Assembly (NCBI RefSeq): GCF_033807575.1
Contig: NC_084729.1
Location: 10,354,001 to 10,418,000, forward strand
Length of the DNA stretch: 64,000 bases
Source of the DNA: Cydia pomonella
Taxonomy: Eukaryota; Arthropoda; Insecta; Lepidoptera; Tortricidae
Reading direction: 5' to 3'
This document shows, piece after piece, positions 58,601 through 63,380 of the stretch. A model generated the notes under the pieces. It had not been told where the DNA came from. It saw only the letters and a list, made by a program, of their open reading frames with translations, and did not search any database. Every line of letters begins with the position of its first letter. Within the stretch, counting starts at the first letter, position 1. The position numbers and the translations under genes were made by a program.

Positions 58601-61600
58601 TATCTCATGAACTGTGATAGTTAGCCAGTTGAAATTTCTACACATTATGGATTTCTGTTGCCGCTATAACAACAAACACTAAAAGCAGAATAACTACTAT
58701 ACTACTATTTGTACTTCAAATTCATTTGTATATGTGACTGTTTGTGTTCTAAATAAATTATCTAAAAAAAAAAAAAAAAATCTTTCCAAACTTGAGGTTC
58801 TCATCCAAATACCGAAGTTAAGCAACGTCGGGCGGGGTCAATACTTGGATGGGTGACCGTTTTTATAGATAATGGTACGGAACCCTTCCTGTGCGAGTCC
58901 GACTCGCACTTGGCCGGGTTCTACTCGTCGACCGTAATGGTTAAATTAAGATTTCGTATAGTAAACTATAATTGCGTACTTTTTATGTATGGGCTTTCAA
59001 CTCAACTATAATATTTATTTAGATGCGCTGCAGTCAACTAAAAAAAAATTGATCAATCACGTGCTGCCGTGCTCTCATAGAAAAGACTAAACGGGGGACG
59101 GGCGGGCGGTGACTTCGCGCTAGGGAATGCAAAAACCGGAGGTTTTTCAAAACCGGTTTTTTCTTCGGTTTTACCACAAAAAAAAACCGAAACCGGTTAA
59201 AACCGGTTACGGTTTTTAGAATCAACAATTCTTAAATTCATCGCCATGGAATAAAGAAAAGATTGCTTCACGTGTAAAAACGAATGCACTGCGCATGCAT
59301 GCATTGGTTCACACGAATGCAAAAGTGCATAGATCATCAAGGGGAATACTTTGAAAAACAATAAAACCATTTTCAGCCGTGTACGTTTGTTTTTTTGTTT
59401 CCGGATATATAAGTAGCAACCCTCGTATATACACGATTTTATCACGAAATTAAAGACAGAATATCTGACTATTTTATTGTATTGTATGGGAATTGTCAAA
59501 TGACTTAATGTTATTTGTAACTAGGAATAGGAACAAACCAATTATATAAAATTATTTTTTTGGTTTGTTGATCAAACTAACACAACATCACATTATTTGA
59601 TTTGATGATGACCGATTTACACTCTTAAAATGAATAAAATATGCAACTTAGTTAAATAAATAAAAAACCGAATAAAACCGAAACCGGTTTTAACCGAAAC
59701 CGAAAAAACCGGTTAAAACCGGCATTCCCTACTTCGCGCGTTTATGTCTTTTCTACTATATTTACTAGATACTTGTTCATTTATAGAAATTATTTTGGTT
59801 TAATATAAAAAAAAAAAATCCAATCAAAGGGCGTTCTAAGAGTTTTAATCATGTGTCGAAAGATGGCAGTAAATTTACTGTGGTTACAAATTTTCCTTGA
59901 CAATACACATTTATTTCAATTTTTTTTTTTCGTTTTTCGTTTGGAATATATCTAGACAGAGAGAATCATATAACTTTTGTAGCAAAAAAAGGGATGAGTA
60001 TAAATGTTGTTGGTGTTAGCGAGTGACAAGTGGCGGTGGCGTGTGCGCAGGTGGCGGCCGAGCGCGGCGGCGCCCCCGACGCGCCGTCGCCCTCGCGGTG
60101 CGCGGCCGAGAGCGCCTGCGTGTCCCCGCGCGTGCTGGCGGCCCTGCGCGCCCGGGCGAGGGAGCTGCGCGCCGCGCCCCCCGCCGCGCGGGCGCTCGCC
60201 CTGCAGGCCAGCGACAGGAAGGCGTGCAGTCTGCAGGTATGTGGCCAGGTGGCGGCGGTGTCCGGCCGAGAGCGCCTGCGTGTCCCCGCGCGTGCTGGCG
60301 GCCCTGCGCGCCCGGGCGAGGGAGCTGCGCGCCGCGCCCCCCGCCGCGCGGGCGCTCGCCCTGCAGGCCAGCGACAGGAAGGCGTGCAGTCTGCAGGTAT
60401 GTGGCCAGGTGGCGGCGGTGTCCGGCCGAGAGCGCCTGCGTGTCCCCGCGCGTGCTGGCGGCCCTGCGCGCCCGGGCGAGGGAGCTGCGCGCCGCGCCCC
60501 CCGCCGCGCGGGCGCTCGCCCTGCAGGCCAGCGACAGGAAGGCGTGCAGTCTGCAGGTATGTGGCCAGGTGGCGGCGGTGTCCGGCCGAGAGCGCCTGCG
60601 TGTCCCCGCGCGTGCTGGCGGCCCTGCGCGCCCGGGCGAGGGAGCTGCGCGCCGCGCCCCCCGCCGCGCGGGCGCTCGCCCTGCAGGCCAGCGACAGGAA
60701 GGCGTGCAGTCTGCAGGTATGTGGCCAGGTGGCGGCGGTGTCCGGCCGAGAGCGCCTGCGTGTCCCCGCGCGTGCTGGCGGCCCTGCGCGCCCGGGCGAG
60801 GGAGCTGCGCGCCGCGCCCCCCGCCGCGCGGGCGCTCGCCCTGCAGGCCAGCGACAGGAAGGCGTGCAGTCTGCAGGTATGTGGCCAGGTGGCGGCGGTG
60901 TCCGGCCGAGAGCGCCTGCGTGTCCCCGCGCGTGCTGGCGGCCCTGCGCGCCCGGGCGAGGGAGCTGCGCGCCGCGCCCCCCGCCGCGCGGGCGCTCGCC
61001 CTGCAGGCCAGCGACAGGAAGGCGTGCAGTCTGCAGGTATGTGGCCAGGTGGCGGCGGTGTCCGGCCGAGAGCGCCTGCGTGTCCCCGCGCGTGCTGGCG
61101 GCCCTGCGCGCCCGGGCGAGGGAGCTGCGCGCCGCGCCCCCCGCCGCGCGGGCGCTCGCCCTGCAGGCCAGCGACAGGAAGGCGTGCAGTCTGCAGGTAT
61201 GTGGCCAGGTGGCGGCGGTGTCCGGCCGAGAGCGCCTGCGTGTCCCCGCGCGTGCTGGCGGCCCTGCGCGCCCGGGCGAGGGAGCTGCGCGCCGCGCCCC
61301 CCGCCGCGCGGGCGCTCGCCCTGCAGGCCAGCGACAGGAAGGCGTGCAGTCTGCAGGTATGTGGCCAGGTGGCGGCGGTGTCCGGCCGAGAGCGCCTGCG
61401 TGTCCCCGCGCGTGCTGGCGGCCCTGCGCGCCCGGGCGAGGGAGCTGCGCGCCGCGCCCCCCGCCGCGCGGGCGCTCGCCCTGCAGGCCAGCGACAGGAA
61501 GGCGTGCAGTCTGCAGGTATGTGGCCAGGTGGCGGCGGTGTCCGGCCGAGAGCGCCTGCGTGTCCCCGCGCGTGCTGGCGGCCCTGCGCGCCCGGGCGAG

Positions 61601-63380
61601 GGAGCTGCGCGCCGCGCCCCCCGCCGCGCGGGCGCTCGCCCTGCAGGCCAGCGACAGGAAGGCGTGCAGTCTGCAGGTATGTGGCCAGGTGGCGGCGGTG
61701 TCCGGCCGAGAGCGCCTGCGTGTCCCCGCGCGTGCTGGCGGCCCTGCGCGCCCGGGCGAGGGAGCTGCGCGCCGCGCCCCCCGCCGCGCGGGCGCTCGCC
61801 CTGCAGGCCAGCGACAGGAAGGCGTGCAGTCTGCAGGTATGTGGCCAGGTGGCGGCGGTGTCCGGCCGAGAGCGCCTGCGTGTCCCCGCGCGTGCTGGCG
61901 GCCCTGCGCGCCCGGGCGAGGGAGCTGCGCGCCGCGCCCCCCGCCGCGCGGGCGCTCGCCCTGCAGGCCAGCGACAGGAAGGCGTGCAGTCTGCAGGTAT
62001 GTGGCCAGGTGGCGGCGGTGTCCGGCCGAGAGCGCCTGCGTGTCCCCGCGCGTGCTGGCGGCCCTGCGCGCCCGGGCGAGGGAGCTGCGCGCCGCGCCCC
62101 CCGCCGCGCGGGCGCTCGCCCTGCAGGCCAGCGACAGGAAGGCGTGCAGTCTGCAGGTATGTGGCCAGGTGGCGGCGGTGTCCGGCCGAGAGCGCCTGCG
62201 TGTCCCCGCGCGTGCTGGCGGCCCTGCGCGCCCGGGCGAGGGAGCTGCGCGCCGCGCCCCCCGCCGCGCGGGCGCTCGCCCTGCAGGCCAGCGACAGGAA
62301 GGCGTGCAGTCTGCAGGTATGTGGCCAGGTGGCGGCGGTGTCCGGCCGAGAGCGCCTGCGTGTCCCCGCGCGTGCTGGCGGCCCTGCGCGCCCGGGCGAG
62401 GGAGCTGCGCGCCGCGCCCCCCGCCGCGCGGGCGCTCGCCCTGCAGGCCAGCGACAGGAAGGCGTGCAGTCTGCAGGTATGTGGCCAGGTGGCGGCGGTG
62501 TCCGGCCGAGAGCGCCTGCGTGTCCCCGCGCGTGCTGGCGGCCCTGCGCGCCCGGGCGAGGGAGCTGCGCGCCGCGCCCCCCGCCGCGCGGGCGCTCGCC
62601 CTGCAGGCCAGCGACAGGAAGGCGTGCAGTCTGCAGGTATGTGGCCAGGTGGCGGCGGTGTCCGGCCGAGAGCGCCTGCGTGTCCCCGCGCGTGCTGGCG
62701 GCCCTGCGCGCCCGGGCGAGGGAGCTGCGCGCCGCGCCCCCCGCCGCGCGGGCGCTCGCCCTGCAGGCCAGCGACAGGAAGGCGTGCAGTCTGCAGGTAT
62801 GTGGCCAGGTGGCGGCGGTGTCCGGCCGAGAGCGCCTGCGTGTCCCCGCGCGTGCTGGCGGCCCTGCGCGCCCGGATATGCTCGAAATGTATGCCCTACT
62901 TCATAAGCTATCGAATGATTATTATTGTTTAAATGTGCGACAGGTAAATGGACAGAGTACATTAACCAAGTGCAGTCGTGTTTAACGCCATAAAACTTTG
63001 AAGGGCTGCATTTTTAAAATGGTTGAGCAAAAACATCGGTATGGGGGGGGTGATTTGTCGATAAAATTCATCGTACTATACGTGTACAAACACATTGTAT
63101 AATACCTACCATTCTGTGTTTGTTCCAGAATTAAAATAATTAAGGAATTAAAAAATAAATGAAATGCCTTGGCACAGCCCTGCGTCCGAGATTTTGAATT
63201 TCGAACGAGAATTATAAAATGTTCGTAGTTGGAGTACTGGGTCTAAAAAGACACCTTCCATATACAGTGTTTGCTCTGTGTTCAGATCGCGCTGCGCGCC
63301 GTGCGGGAGATCTCGCTGCCGGACTCGTGCGCCGAGCTGCTGCTCGCCGAGCCCGACAGCGAGGCCGACACCAGCGACAG
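28514..63380 (+). CDS. BTBD7: BTBD7-like BTB/POZ-BACK protein gene (20 exons, 3' end outside the window)
   Basis: Nineteen coding exons join in perfect phase to give at least 703 codons from the ATG at 31429. The order matches vertebrate BTBD7: myristoylation-type N-terminus (MGAALS), basic KKKAGGAGLGTLRRRI segment, helical CEHARFIRGVVSSWRLAEVF region, first BTB (RWCDVELV...PAHRALLAARCSYFREL), second BTB (ADARLVF...CHRAVLAARSRFFRS), BACK domain (FLEMPIVAQGCEDAIVSALC; RTEHLG) and IPDTLYM plus REISLPDSCAELLL near the end. Vertebrate BTBD7 regulates epithelial cell adhesion and branching morphogenesis; the insect role is inferred. Codon use is extremely G/C-ending, unlike RFWD3 or the transposons. 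Many exons carry tandem copies of their own 3' parts. Confidence 0.9.
30466..30690 (+). repeat. tRNA-derived SINE copy
   Basis: A-box-like tggcctaggaaatag, B-box-like GGTTTGAATCC, and a tail 'gggacttagtcaatttgtgt...cctataatatttattgattta'. Same family as 52128-52395. Confidence 0.7.
30856..31071. repeat. Foldback MITE (AGGCTGCGTTTCCACC family)
   Basis: The left end 'aggctgcgtttccaccagag' pairs with the right end '...cgtttccg/cggaaacgctgcct'. A single arm of the same family is at 31658-31716. Confidence 0.65.
31348..31458 (+). CDS. BTBD7: BTBD7 exon 2 (start codon exon)
   Basis: Acceptor gttgcag, donor gtgtgt. Two in-frame AUGs: 31387 (MSLLCCRRHRARTD...) and 31429 (MGAALSLHPQ). I prefer 31429 because MGxxxS is an N-myristoylation signal and vertebrate BTBD7 also begins MGA. 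An upstream AUG in another frame makes a 10-codon uORF ending in TGA. Confidence 0.75.
31483..31532 (+). repeat. Decayed partial copy of BTBD7 exon 2
   Basis: 'ggtgatgagcctcctaccc...cacagacatgggctccctgc' repeats the exon's 3' part, just after its donor. It fits the exon-anchored duplication pattern. Confidence 0.7.
32041..32130 (-). repeat. SINE-like repeat fragment (GGTGGCAAACAAGC family)
   Basis: Inverted copy of the family start, next to a LINE tail. Confidence 0.65.
32205..32400 (+). mobile_element. LINE 3'-end fragment
   Basis: Encodes FLPRTCRMWNELPPEVFP and GFFKKRGSYD, then the recurrent tail 'gggcgacggtgaccgcttcc' and an A-rich end. It is a dead fragment of the same type as 2843-3232. 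Confidence 0.7.
32542..32606 (+). CDS. BTBD7: BTBD7 exon 3
   Basis: Acceptor tttccgcag, donor CG|gtcagt; 21 codons + 2 nt. Encodes EGEGCDGAGAPAAPPTMADV, a low-complexity linker. Phase-compatible with both neighbours. Confidence 0.75.
33510..33765 (+). mobile_element. LINE reverse transcriptase C-terminal fragment
   Basis: The frame encodes PRPGCELRSARSLKLSVLPH and SFAVQAIRLWNALPLTIRQA, a typical non-LTR retrotransposon C-terminal tail, and ends in an A-rich 3' end ('taaataaaaataaaaaacaa'). Confidence 0.7.
34122..34250. repeat. Foldback MITE (GTACAGTCAGCATCAAA family)
   Basis: Arms of about 60 nt: 'gtacagtcagcatcaaatac' pairs with '...gtatttgacgctgactgtac'. One arm of the same family lies at about 41778-41845. 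Confidence 0.75.
34530..34950 (-). repeat. GGTTCCG-type interspersed repeat, variant
   Basis: It has the 'ggccaagtgcgagtcgggct' end, the (GACGGACG)n run near 34895-34915 and a 'aagggttccgttttttcctt' end. The middle differs from the copies at 602 and 8525. Confidence 0.6.
34955..35535 (-). mobile_element. RTE/BovB-like LINE C-terminal fragment
   Basis: The minus-strand frame contains LSILLYGAETWMTYAKQERR, LNTFHMRCLRNILDITWQDK and a GRPMLRFKDCVKRDM segment: the characteristic tail of endonuclease-RT proteins common in arthropod genomes. No RT catalytic motif remains. Confidence 0.8.
35822..36000. repeat. Foldback MITE
   Basis: The left arm 'cgtcgcatagtacaagtgg...tttgttgttaatttttgacc' pairs with the right arm 'ggtcaaaaatcaacaacaaa...gtacactctgcgacg'. 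Confidence 0.65.
36430..36524 (+). CDS. BTBD7: BTBD7 exon 4
   Basis: Acceptor gttgcag, donor GAG|gtatac; 1 nt + 31 codons + 1 nt. Encodes ERKKKAGGAGLGTLRRRIAA, matching the basic 'DKKKRTSGLATLKKKF' segment of vertebrate BTBD7. Confidence 0.88.
36956..37136 (+). CDS. BTBD7: BTBD7 exon 5 (minimal form)
   Basis: Acceptor tatgtcag and the first donor GACAG|gtacac; 2 nt + 59 codons + 2 nt. Encodes CEHARFIRGVVSSWRLAEVF and a helical LRDLVTQAELAREPAP region, matching the pre-BTB helix of BTBD7. Its last 86 nt are the founder of the 102-bp array; nineteen further donors downstream (to 39074) would all keep frame. Confidence 0.85.
37051..39114 (+). repeat. 102-bp exon-anchored tandem array, 20 full copies plus a partial
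   Basis: Each unit is the last 86 nt of BTBD7 exon 5 plus 16 nt beginning gtacacctgcag. Spacing is exactly 102 (starts 37051, 37153 ... 39091), and no difference between full copies was noticed. The final partial copy (39091-39114) has cctcatcaccc instead of cctcgtgaccc. Because 102 is divisible by 3, every frame stays open across the array, which explains the 690-760-codon reading frames on both strands. The sense frame would encode a 34-aa repeat. Confidence 0.97.
39346..39456 (+). CDS. BTBD7: BTBD7 exon 6 (first BTB domain)
   Basis: Acceptor tttccag, donor CAG|gtatat; 1 nt + 36 codons + 2 nt. Encodes RWCDVELVGSGWVLPAHRAL and LAARCSYFRELLLHYP, the conserved D-V-x-L ... H-R-A-x-L-A-A-R-C start of a BTB/POZ fold. 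A weak copy of its middle may lie at 39498-39560 (ctgggtgttgctggc). Confidence 0.9.
39656..39783 (+). CDS. BTBD7: BTBD7 exon 7 (first BTB domain)
   Basis: Acceptor gtgcacag, donor ATACCC|gtgagt; 1 nt + 42 codons + 1 nt. Encodes GPCRVPLEGALAELPRGDVE and ALVAALYAGPHALHYSDTRH, the alpha-helical second half of a BTB domain ('ALLHYLYTGE' in vertebrates). Confidence 0.87.
39789..40146 (+). repeat. 38-bp exon-anchored tandem array, 9 copies
   Basis: The block starts with a copy of exon 7's acceptor and first bases (attgtgcacag...ggtccgtgctgggtcc, offset 147 bp), then continues as nine 38-bp units of the type 'gtccgcgccgggtccccctg'. Units differ at a few positions (ctggagg/ctgaagg, gggtcc/gggacc). 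38 is not a multiple of 3, so retention of single units would shift frame. Confidence 0.95.
40397..40459 (+). CDS. BTBD7: BTBD7 exon 8
   Basis: Acceptor gtctgtcag, donor GGAT|gtaagt; 2 nt + 20 codons + 1 nt. Encodes CERGFSSDGNLDIINVESGG. Phase fits exactly between exons 7 and 9. Confidence 0.8.
40460..42005 (+). other. BTBD7 intron 8
   Basis: AT-rich; contains an unknown repeat at 40560-40900, a SINE-like fragment at about 41550-41705 (inverted) and one arm of a foldback at about 41778-41845. No exon was seen. Confidence 0.5.
42006..42113 (+). CDS. BTBD7: BTBD7 exon 9
   Basis: Acceptor gtcgcag, donor TCTG|gtgagg; 2 nt + 35 codons + 1 nt (symmetrical phase, 108 nt). Encodes CSCSLGSAGSVRRLAERLGA and RLDDLHRDMRYLLDS, the linker leading to the second BTB domain. 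Confidence 0.85.
42114..42325 (+). repeat. Tandem copies of BTBD7 exon 9 with splice sites
   Basis: Copy 2 (42139-42234) has acceptor, 96-nt exon and donor, and lacks 12 nt (four codons, LGAR region). Copy 3 (42260-about 42322) is truncated. The spacer is 25 nt ('gtgaggatactgttggtggtcgcag'-type), too short for normal splicing. Both exon 9 and copy 2 are multiples of 3, so either could be used singly. Confidence 0.93.
42511..42631 (+). CDS. BTBD7: BTBD7 exon 10 (second BTB domain)
   Basis: Acceptor gtgaacag, donor TTCCG|gtcggt; 2 nt + 39 codons + 2 nt. Encodes EYADARLVFAAEGGAAFGFR and CALELPCHRAVLAARSRFF, the second BTB core (D-x-x-L ... C-H-R-A-V-L-A-A-R-S-x-F-F). Confidence 0.9.
42715..42820 (+). 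CDS. BTBD7: BTBD7 exon 11 (second BTB domain), first of 22 near-identical copies
   Basis: Acceptor gtctgtggcag, donor GACCAG|gtcggt; 1 nt + 35 codons. Encodes SVMSRRTAGGAVCVDEKVLP and RRFARALLHAAYTDQ, matching '...IILDESIIPKKYATVILHCMYTD' in vertebrates. Exactly one copy (or 1 mod 3) must be included to keep frame. The first copy is preferred because it alone has the distinct upstream intron with normal length (83 nt). Confidence 0.85.
42715..45708 (+). repeat. 136-bp whole-exon tandem array, 22 copies
   Basis: Each unit is the full 106-nt exon 11 with acceptor (tgtagtgcag) and donor (gtcggt) plus a 30-nt spacer 'gtcggtaccacatgtagtcc...'. ATG landmarks run from 42722 to 45578 at exact 136-nt spacing (22 copies). 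Only two differences were noticed: the first copy (gagcgtgatg instead of gagcgggatg) and a c-to-a at 45380. 136 mod 3 = 1, so unspliced read-through ends at the spacer's TAG. Confidence 0.97.
45773..45835 (+). CDS. BTBD7: BTBD7 exon 12
   Basis: Acceptor gttcgcag, donor GCGGCG-type end |gtgagt; 21 codons exactly. Encodes VDLTLIGRASSSPTNTISSA, following '...YTDQ' as vertebrate 'YTDVVDLSVL' does. Confidence 0.88.
46757..47084 (-). repeat. GGTTCCGTACC element containing a 5S-rRNA-like segment
   Basis: Minus-strand copy. The segment 46815-46885, read on the minus strand, includes 'accgaagttaagcaacgtcg' and 'acttggatgggtgaccg', closely like the internal control region of eukaryotic 5S rRNA. The rest matches the copies at 602-815 and 58515-58918. 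The 5S-like part is incomplete, so this is not a 5S gene. Confidence 0.75.
47145..47730 (+). mobile_element. LINE 3' fragment with TTTCTGATTTCTG tail
   Basis: Frames encode a non-LTR RT C-terminal tail: PSLYIFEMCVLVKTNPNLFK, NTRYPNNLYLPKIKTKLFKN and a MAVRLFNALSS segment. It ends 'aaataaaatttctgatttctg', the tandem-repeat tail typical of CR1/L2-type elements. Frameshifted; not functional. Confidence 0.7.
48548..48639 (+). CDS. BTBD7: BTBD7 exon 13
   Basis: Acceptor acccgcag, donor GCCAG|gtgcgt; 30 codons + 2 nt. Encodes AWAGVGRGAGRGGAPSTAML then DDAAQLYEIA, matching 'EEAMELYHIA' of vertebrates before the BACK domain. Confidence 0.85.
48675..48703 (+). repeat. Short copy of BTBD7 exon 13's 3' end
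   Basis: 'gagctctacgagatcgccag' followed by gtcggt repeats the last 20 nt of exon 13, 37 nt downstream of its donor. It could serve as a decoy donor. Confidence 0.75.
48825..48950 (+). CDS. BTBD7: BTBD7 exon 14 (BACK region)
   Basis: Acceptor gtctttag, donor CACCG|gtaagt; 1 nt + 41 codons + 2 nt. Encodes FLEMPIVAQGCEDAIVSALC and TATPVASQWVHR, matching 'FLEFNMLAQGCEDIIAESIS...SKWVHR'. Confidence 0.92.
49024..51335 (+). mobile_element. Non-LTR retrotransposon (CR1/Jockey group), 5'-truncated and interrupted
   Basis: 49024-49521 encodes the pre-RT region (KNPRSFWKHLDSLKSK-like, ending MGPDNLPAYVVK). After a 217-bp interruption, 49739-51112 continues with KGCMEYLKAPLHYIFNLA, ENYRPIAVLPTLAKLYE, the RT motifs YFDFAKAFDRVDND and GVSQGSILGPFLFGIMINDL, LLYADDLKL and the C-terminal tail. 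The endonuclease is missing. The frame downstream is otherwise intact for 455 codons, so decay is slight. The 3' end is an (ATAAT)n-like tract near 51310-51335. Confidence 0.88.
49522..49733 (+). mobile_element. Short retroposon nested in the LINE RT gene
   Basis: 212 bp between duplicated TGAAA (49517-49521 and 49734-49738), ending with GATTCT repeats ('ctgattctgattctga'). Removing the insert and one duplication rejoins the conserved VVK-GCMEYLK junction of the host LINE. The insert shifts frame and adds stops. Confidence 0.8.
51344..53137. mobile_element. Non-autonomous hAT-like element (TAGGGAATGC termini), 1794 bp
   Basis: Starts TAGGGAATGCAA and ends TTGCATTCCCTA. It is flanked by GTCTCGTC (51336-51343) and GTCTCGCC (53138-53145), an 8-bp duplication with one mismatch. 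Same termini as the element at 59121-59731. No transposase ORF; a SINE is nested inside, and part of the interior ('cattttgaaatccaagatgg' type) is repeated. Confidence 0.75.
52128..52395 (+). repeat. tRNA-derived SINE, best copy in the window
   Basis: The head has A-box-like TGGCCTAGTGGGTAG and B-box GGTTCAAATCC, then the body 'ggtaagggcatttattcgtg' and 'gggacttagtcaatttgtgt', ending in an AT-rich '...cctataatatttatttattt' tail. Related copies are at 30466-30690, 19673-19790 and (partial) 4643-4760. Confidence 0.82.
53428..53600 (+). CDS. BTBD7: BTBD7 exon 15 (BACK domain)
   Basis: Acceptor gttccag, donor AAGCCG|gtgagt; 1 nt + 57 codons + 1 nt. Encodes QAMRYLRDEFPSIMSHAAAA, then LPRAALAAALASPFTQCSEA and LRALLRLAERAKQA, matching 'QALHFLCEEFSQVM...LTAIQSDYLQASEQDILKYLIKW'. 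Its last 90 nt found the 128-bp array. Confidence 0.9.
53511..56612 (+). repeat. 128-bp exon-anchored tandem array, 24 copies plus a partial
   Basis: Each unit is the last 90 nt of exon 15 plus a 38-nt spacer (gtgagtgtagagttccccac...ctctag) with both a donor and a weak acceptor. Units start at 53511 + 128n; the partial copy begins at 56583. Unlike the other large arrays, the units carry scattered variants (ttcacgcag/ttcgcgcag, aagcaagcc/aagcgagcc, gcgctgctg/gcgccgctg, atgtcgc/atgtagc). Variant combinations recur in blocks, which suggests multi-unit duplications. Confidence 0.97.
56646..56804 (+). CDS. BTBD7: BTBD7 exon 16 (end of BACK domain)
   Basis: Acceptor ttttcag, donor GAGAG|gtgtgt; 2 nt + 52 codons + 1 nt. 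Encodes PALVWSGGGSRRRRSLPDAA, LGGALGSLAALVRTEHLGAA and APPLHQAIRR, matching 'LREILSSLLPFVRIEHILP...DAMKRG'. Confidence 0.9.
56925..57300 (-). mobile_element. LINE 5'-region fragment (end of ORF1 and start of the endonuclease)
   Basis: The minus strand encodes VRVVYWNARTLTGM, a stop, then HFLREHVDILPVSETHLKRD, the start of an AP-endonuclease (W-N-A-R ... S-E-T-H-L-K). Upstream of it is a Pro/Ala-rich ORF1-like segment (QEAPATFNRQRP). The RT portion is absent, so this is a 5' piece, unlike the other LINE remnants here. Confidence 0.65.
57461..57576 (+). CDS. BTBD7: BTBD7 exon 17
   Basis: Acceptor gtgttgcag, donor CTCAAG|gtaccg; 2 nt + 38 codons. Encodes MVAAPAPAAEGARAADAWLG and RPPRYFLPYLDELK, matching 'NAWLRQ...VRPRLFSPYVEEAK'. 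Confidence 0.9.
57577..58391 (+). other. BTBD7 intron 17
   Basis: AT-rich; 57840-58340 looks like a retroposon ending in a run of about 20 A (58317-58338). No coding sequence was recognised. Confidence 0.45.
58392..58484 (+). CDS. BTBD7: BTBD7 exon 18
   Basis: Acceptor atttgcag, donor TATATG|gtaaga; 31 codons. Encodes ALLEDQAVPEAEVARIRRSR then YLHRIPDTLYM, matching 'SVLDEMMVEQTDLVRLRM...NVPDTLYMV'. Confidence 0.92.
58515..58918 (+). repeat. GGTTCCGTACC element containing a 5S-rRNA-like segment
   Basis: Begins 'agggttccgtacccaaaggg', has a (CCGT)n run and an A-rich tract at about 58766-58780. The 5S-like segment follows at 58795-58862 ('accgaagttaagcaacgtcg', 'tacttggatgggtgaccg'), and the element ends 'gcgagtccgactcgcacttg'. 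Same arrangement as 46757-47084 in reverse. Confidence 0.78.
59121..59731. mobile_element. Non-autonomous hAT-like MITE (TAGGGAATGC termini), 611 bp
   Basis: Termini TAGGGAATGC / GCATTCCCTA with a perfect 8-bp target duplication CTTCGCGC (59113-59120 and 59732-59739). Both subterminal regions carry many CCGGTTTT/AAAACCGG words in inverted order. No ORF of significance. Confidence 0.88.
59825..59925 (+). repeat. Single-arm remnant of the 10573-10990 foldback family
   Basis: 'gcgttctaagagttttaatc' and 'agatggcagtaaatttactg' match the right arm of that element. Confidence 0.6.
60051..60236 (+). CDS. BTBD7: BTBD7 exon 19
   Basis: Acceptor gtgcgcag, donor CTGCAG|gtatgt; 62 codons. Encodes VAAERGGAPDAPSPSRCAAE, SACVSPRVLAALRARARELR and ALALQASDRKACSLQ, aligning with 'DMVRRLQELRHTEQVQRAYAL'. 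Its last 134 nt found the 160-bp array. Confidence 0.85.
60103..62875 (+). repeat. 160-bp exon-anchored tandem array, 17 copies plus a partial
   Basis: Unit = last 134 nt of exon 19 plus a 26-nt spacer (gtatgtggccaggtggcggc...), with donors at 60236 + 160n to 62796. No difference between copies was noticed. The last copy breaks off at cgcgcccgg|atatgctcg (62875). 160 mod 3 = 1 and no stop occurs in any plus frame, which produces the roughly 960-990-codon plus-strand shadow frames and a 998-codon minus one. Confidence 0.97.
63286..63380 (+). CDS. BTBD7: BTBD7 exon 20 (GC-AG donor)
   Basis: Acceptor gtgttcag; 31 codons + 2 nt; encodes IALRAVREISLPDSCAELLL then EPDSEADTSD, matching 'QIRVLREFGLADAAAELLQ'. 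It ends ACAG|gcaagt, a strong match to the consensus of the rare GC-AG introns. Following exons are outside the window. Confidence 0.88.

Noticed and set aside
37051..62875. CRISPR-like or satellite interpretation of the tandem arrays
   Set aside because: There are no unique spacers; the units are adjacent copies of BTBD7 exon edges within a eukaryotic gene, and each array has a different unit.
59966..62985. Reading frames of about 960-1000 codons on both strands over the 160-bp array
   Set aside because: A repeat artefact of very GC-rich sequence. They mix all frames and start or end in non-coding DNA.
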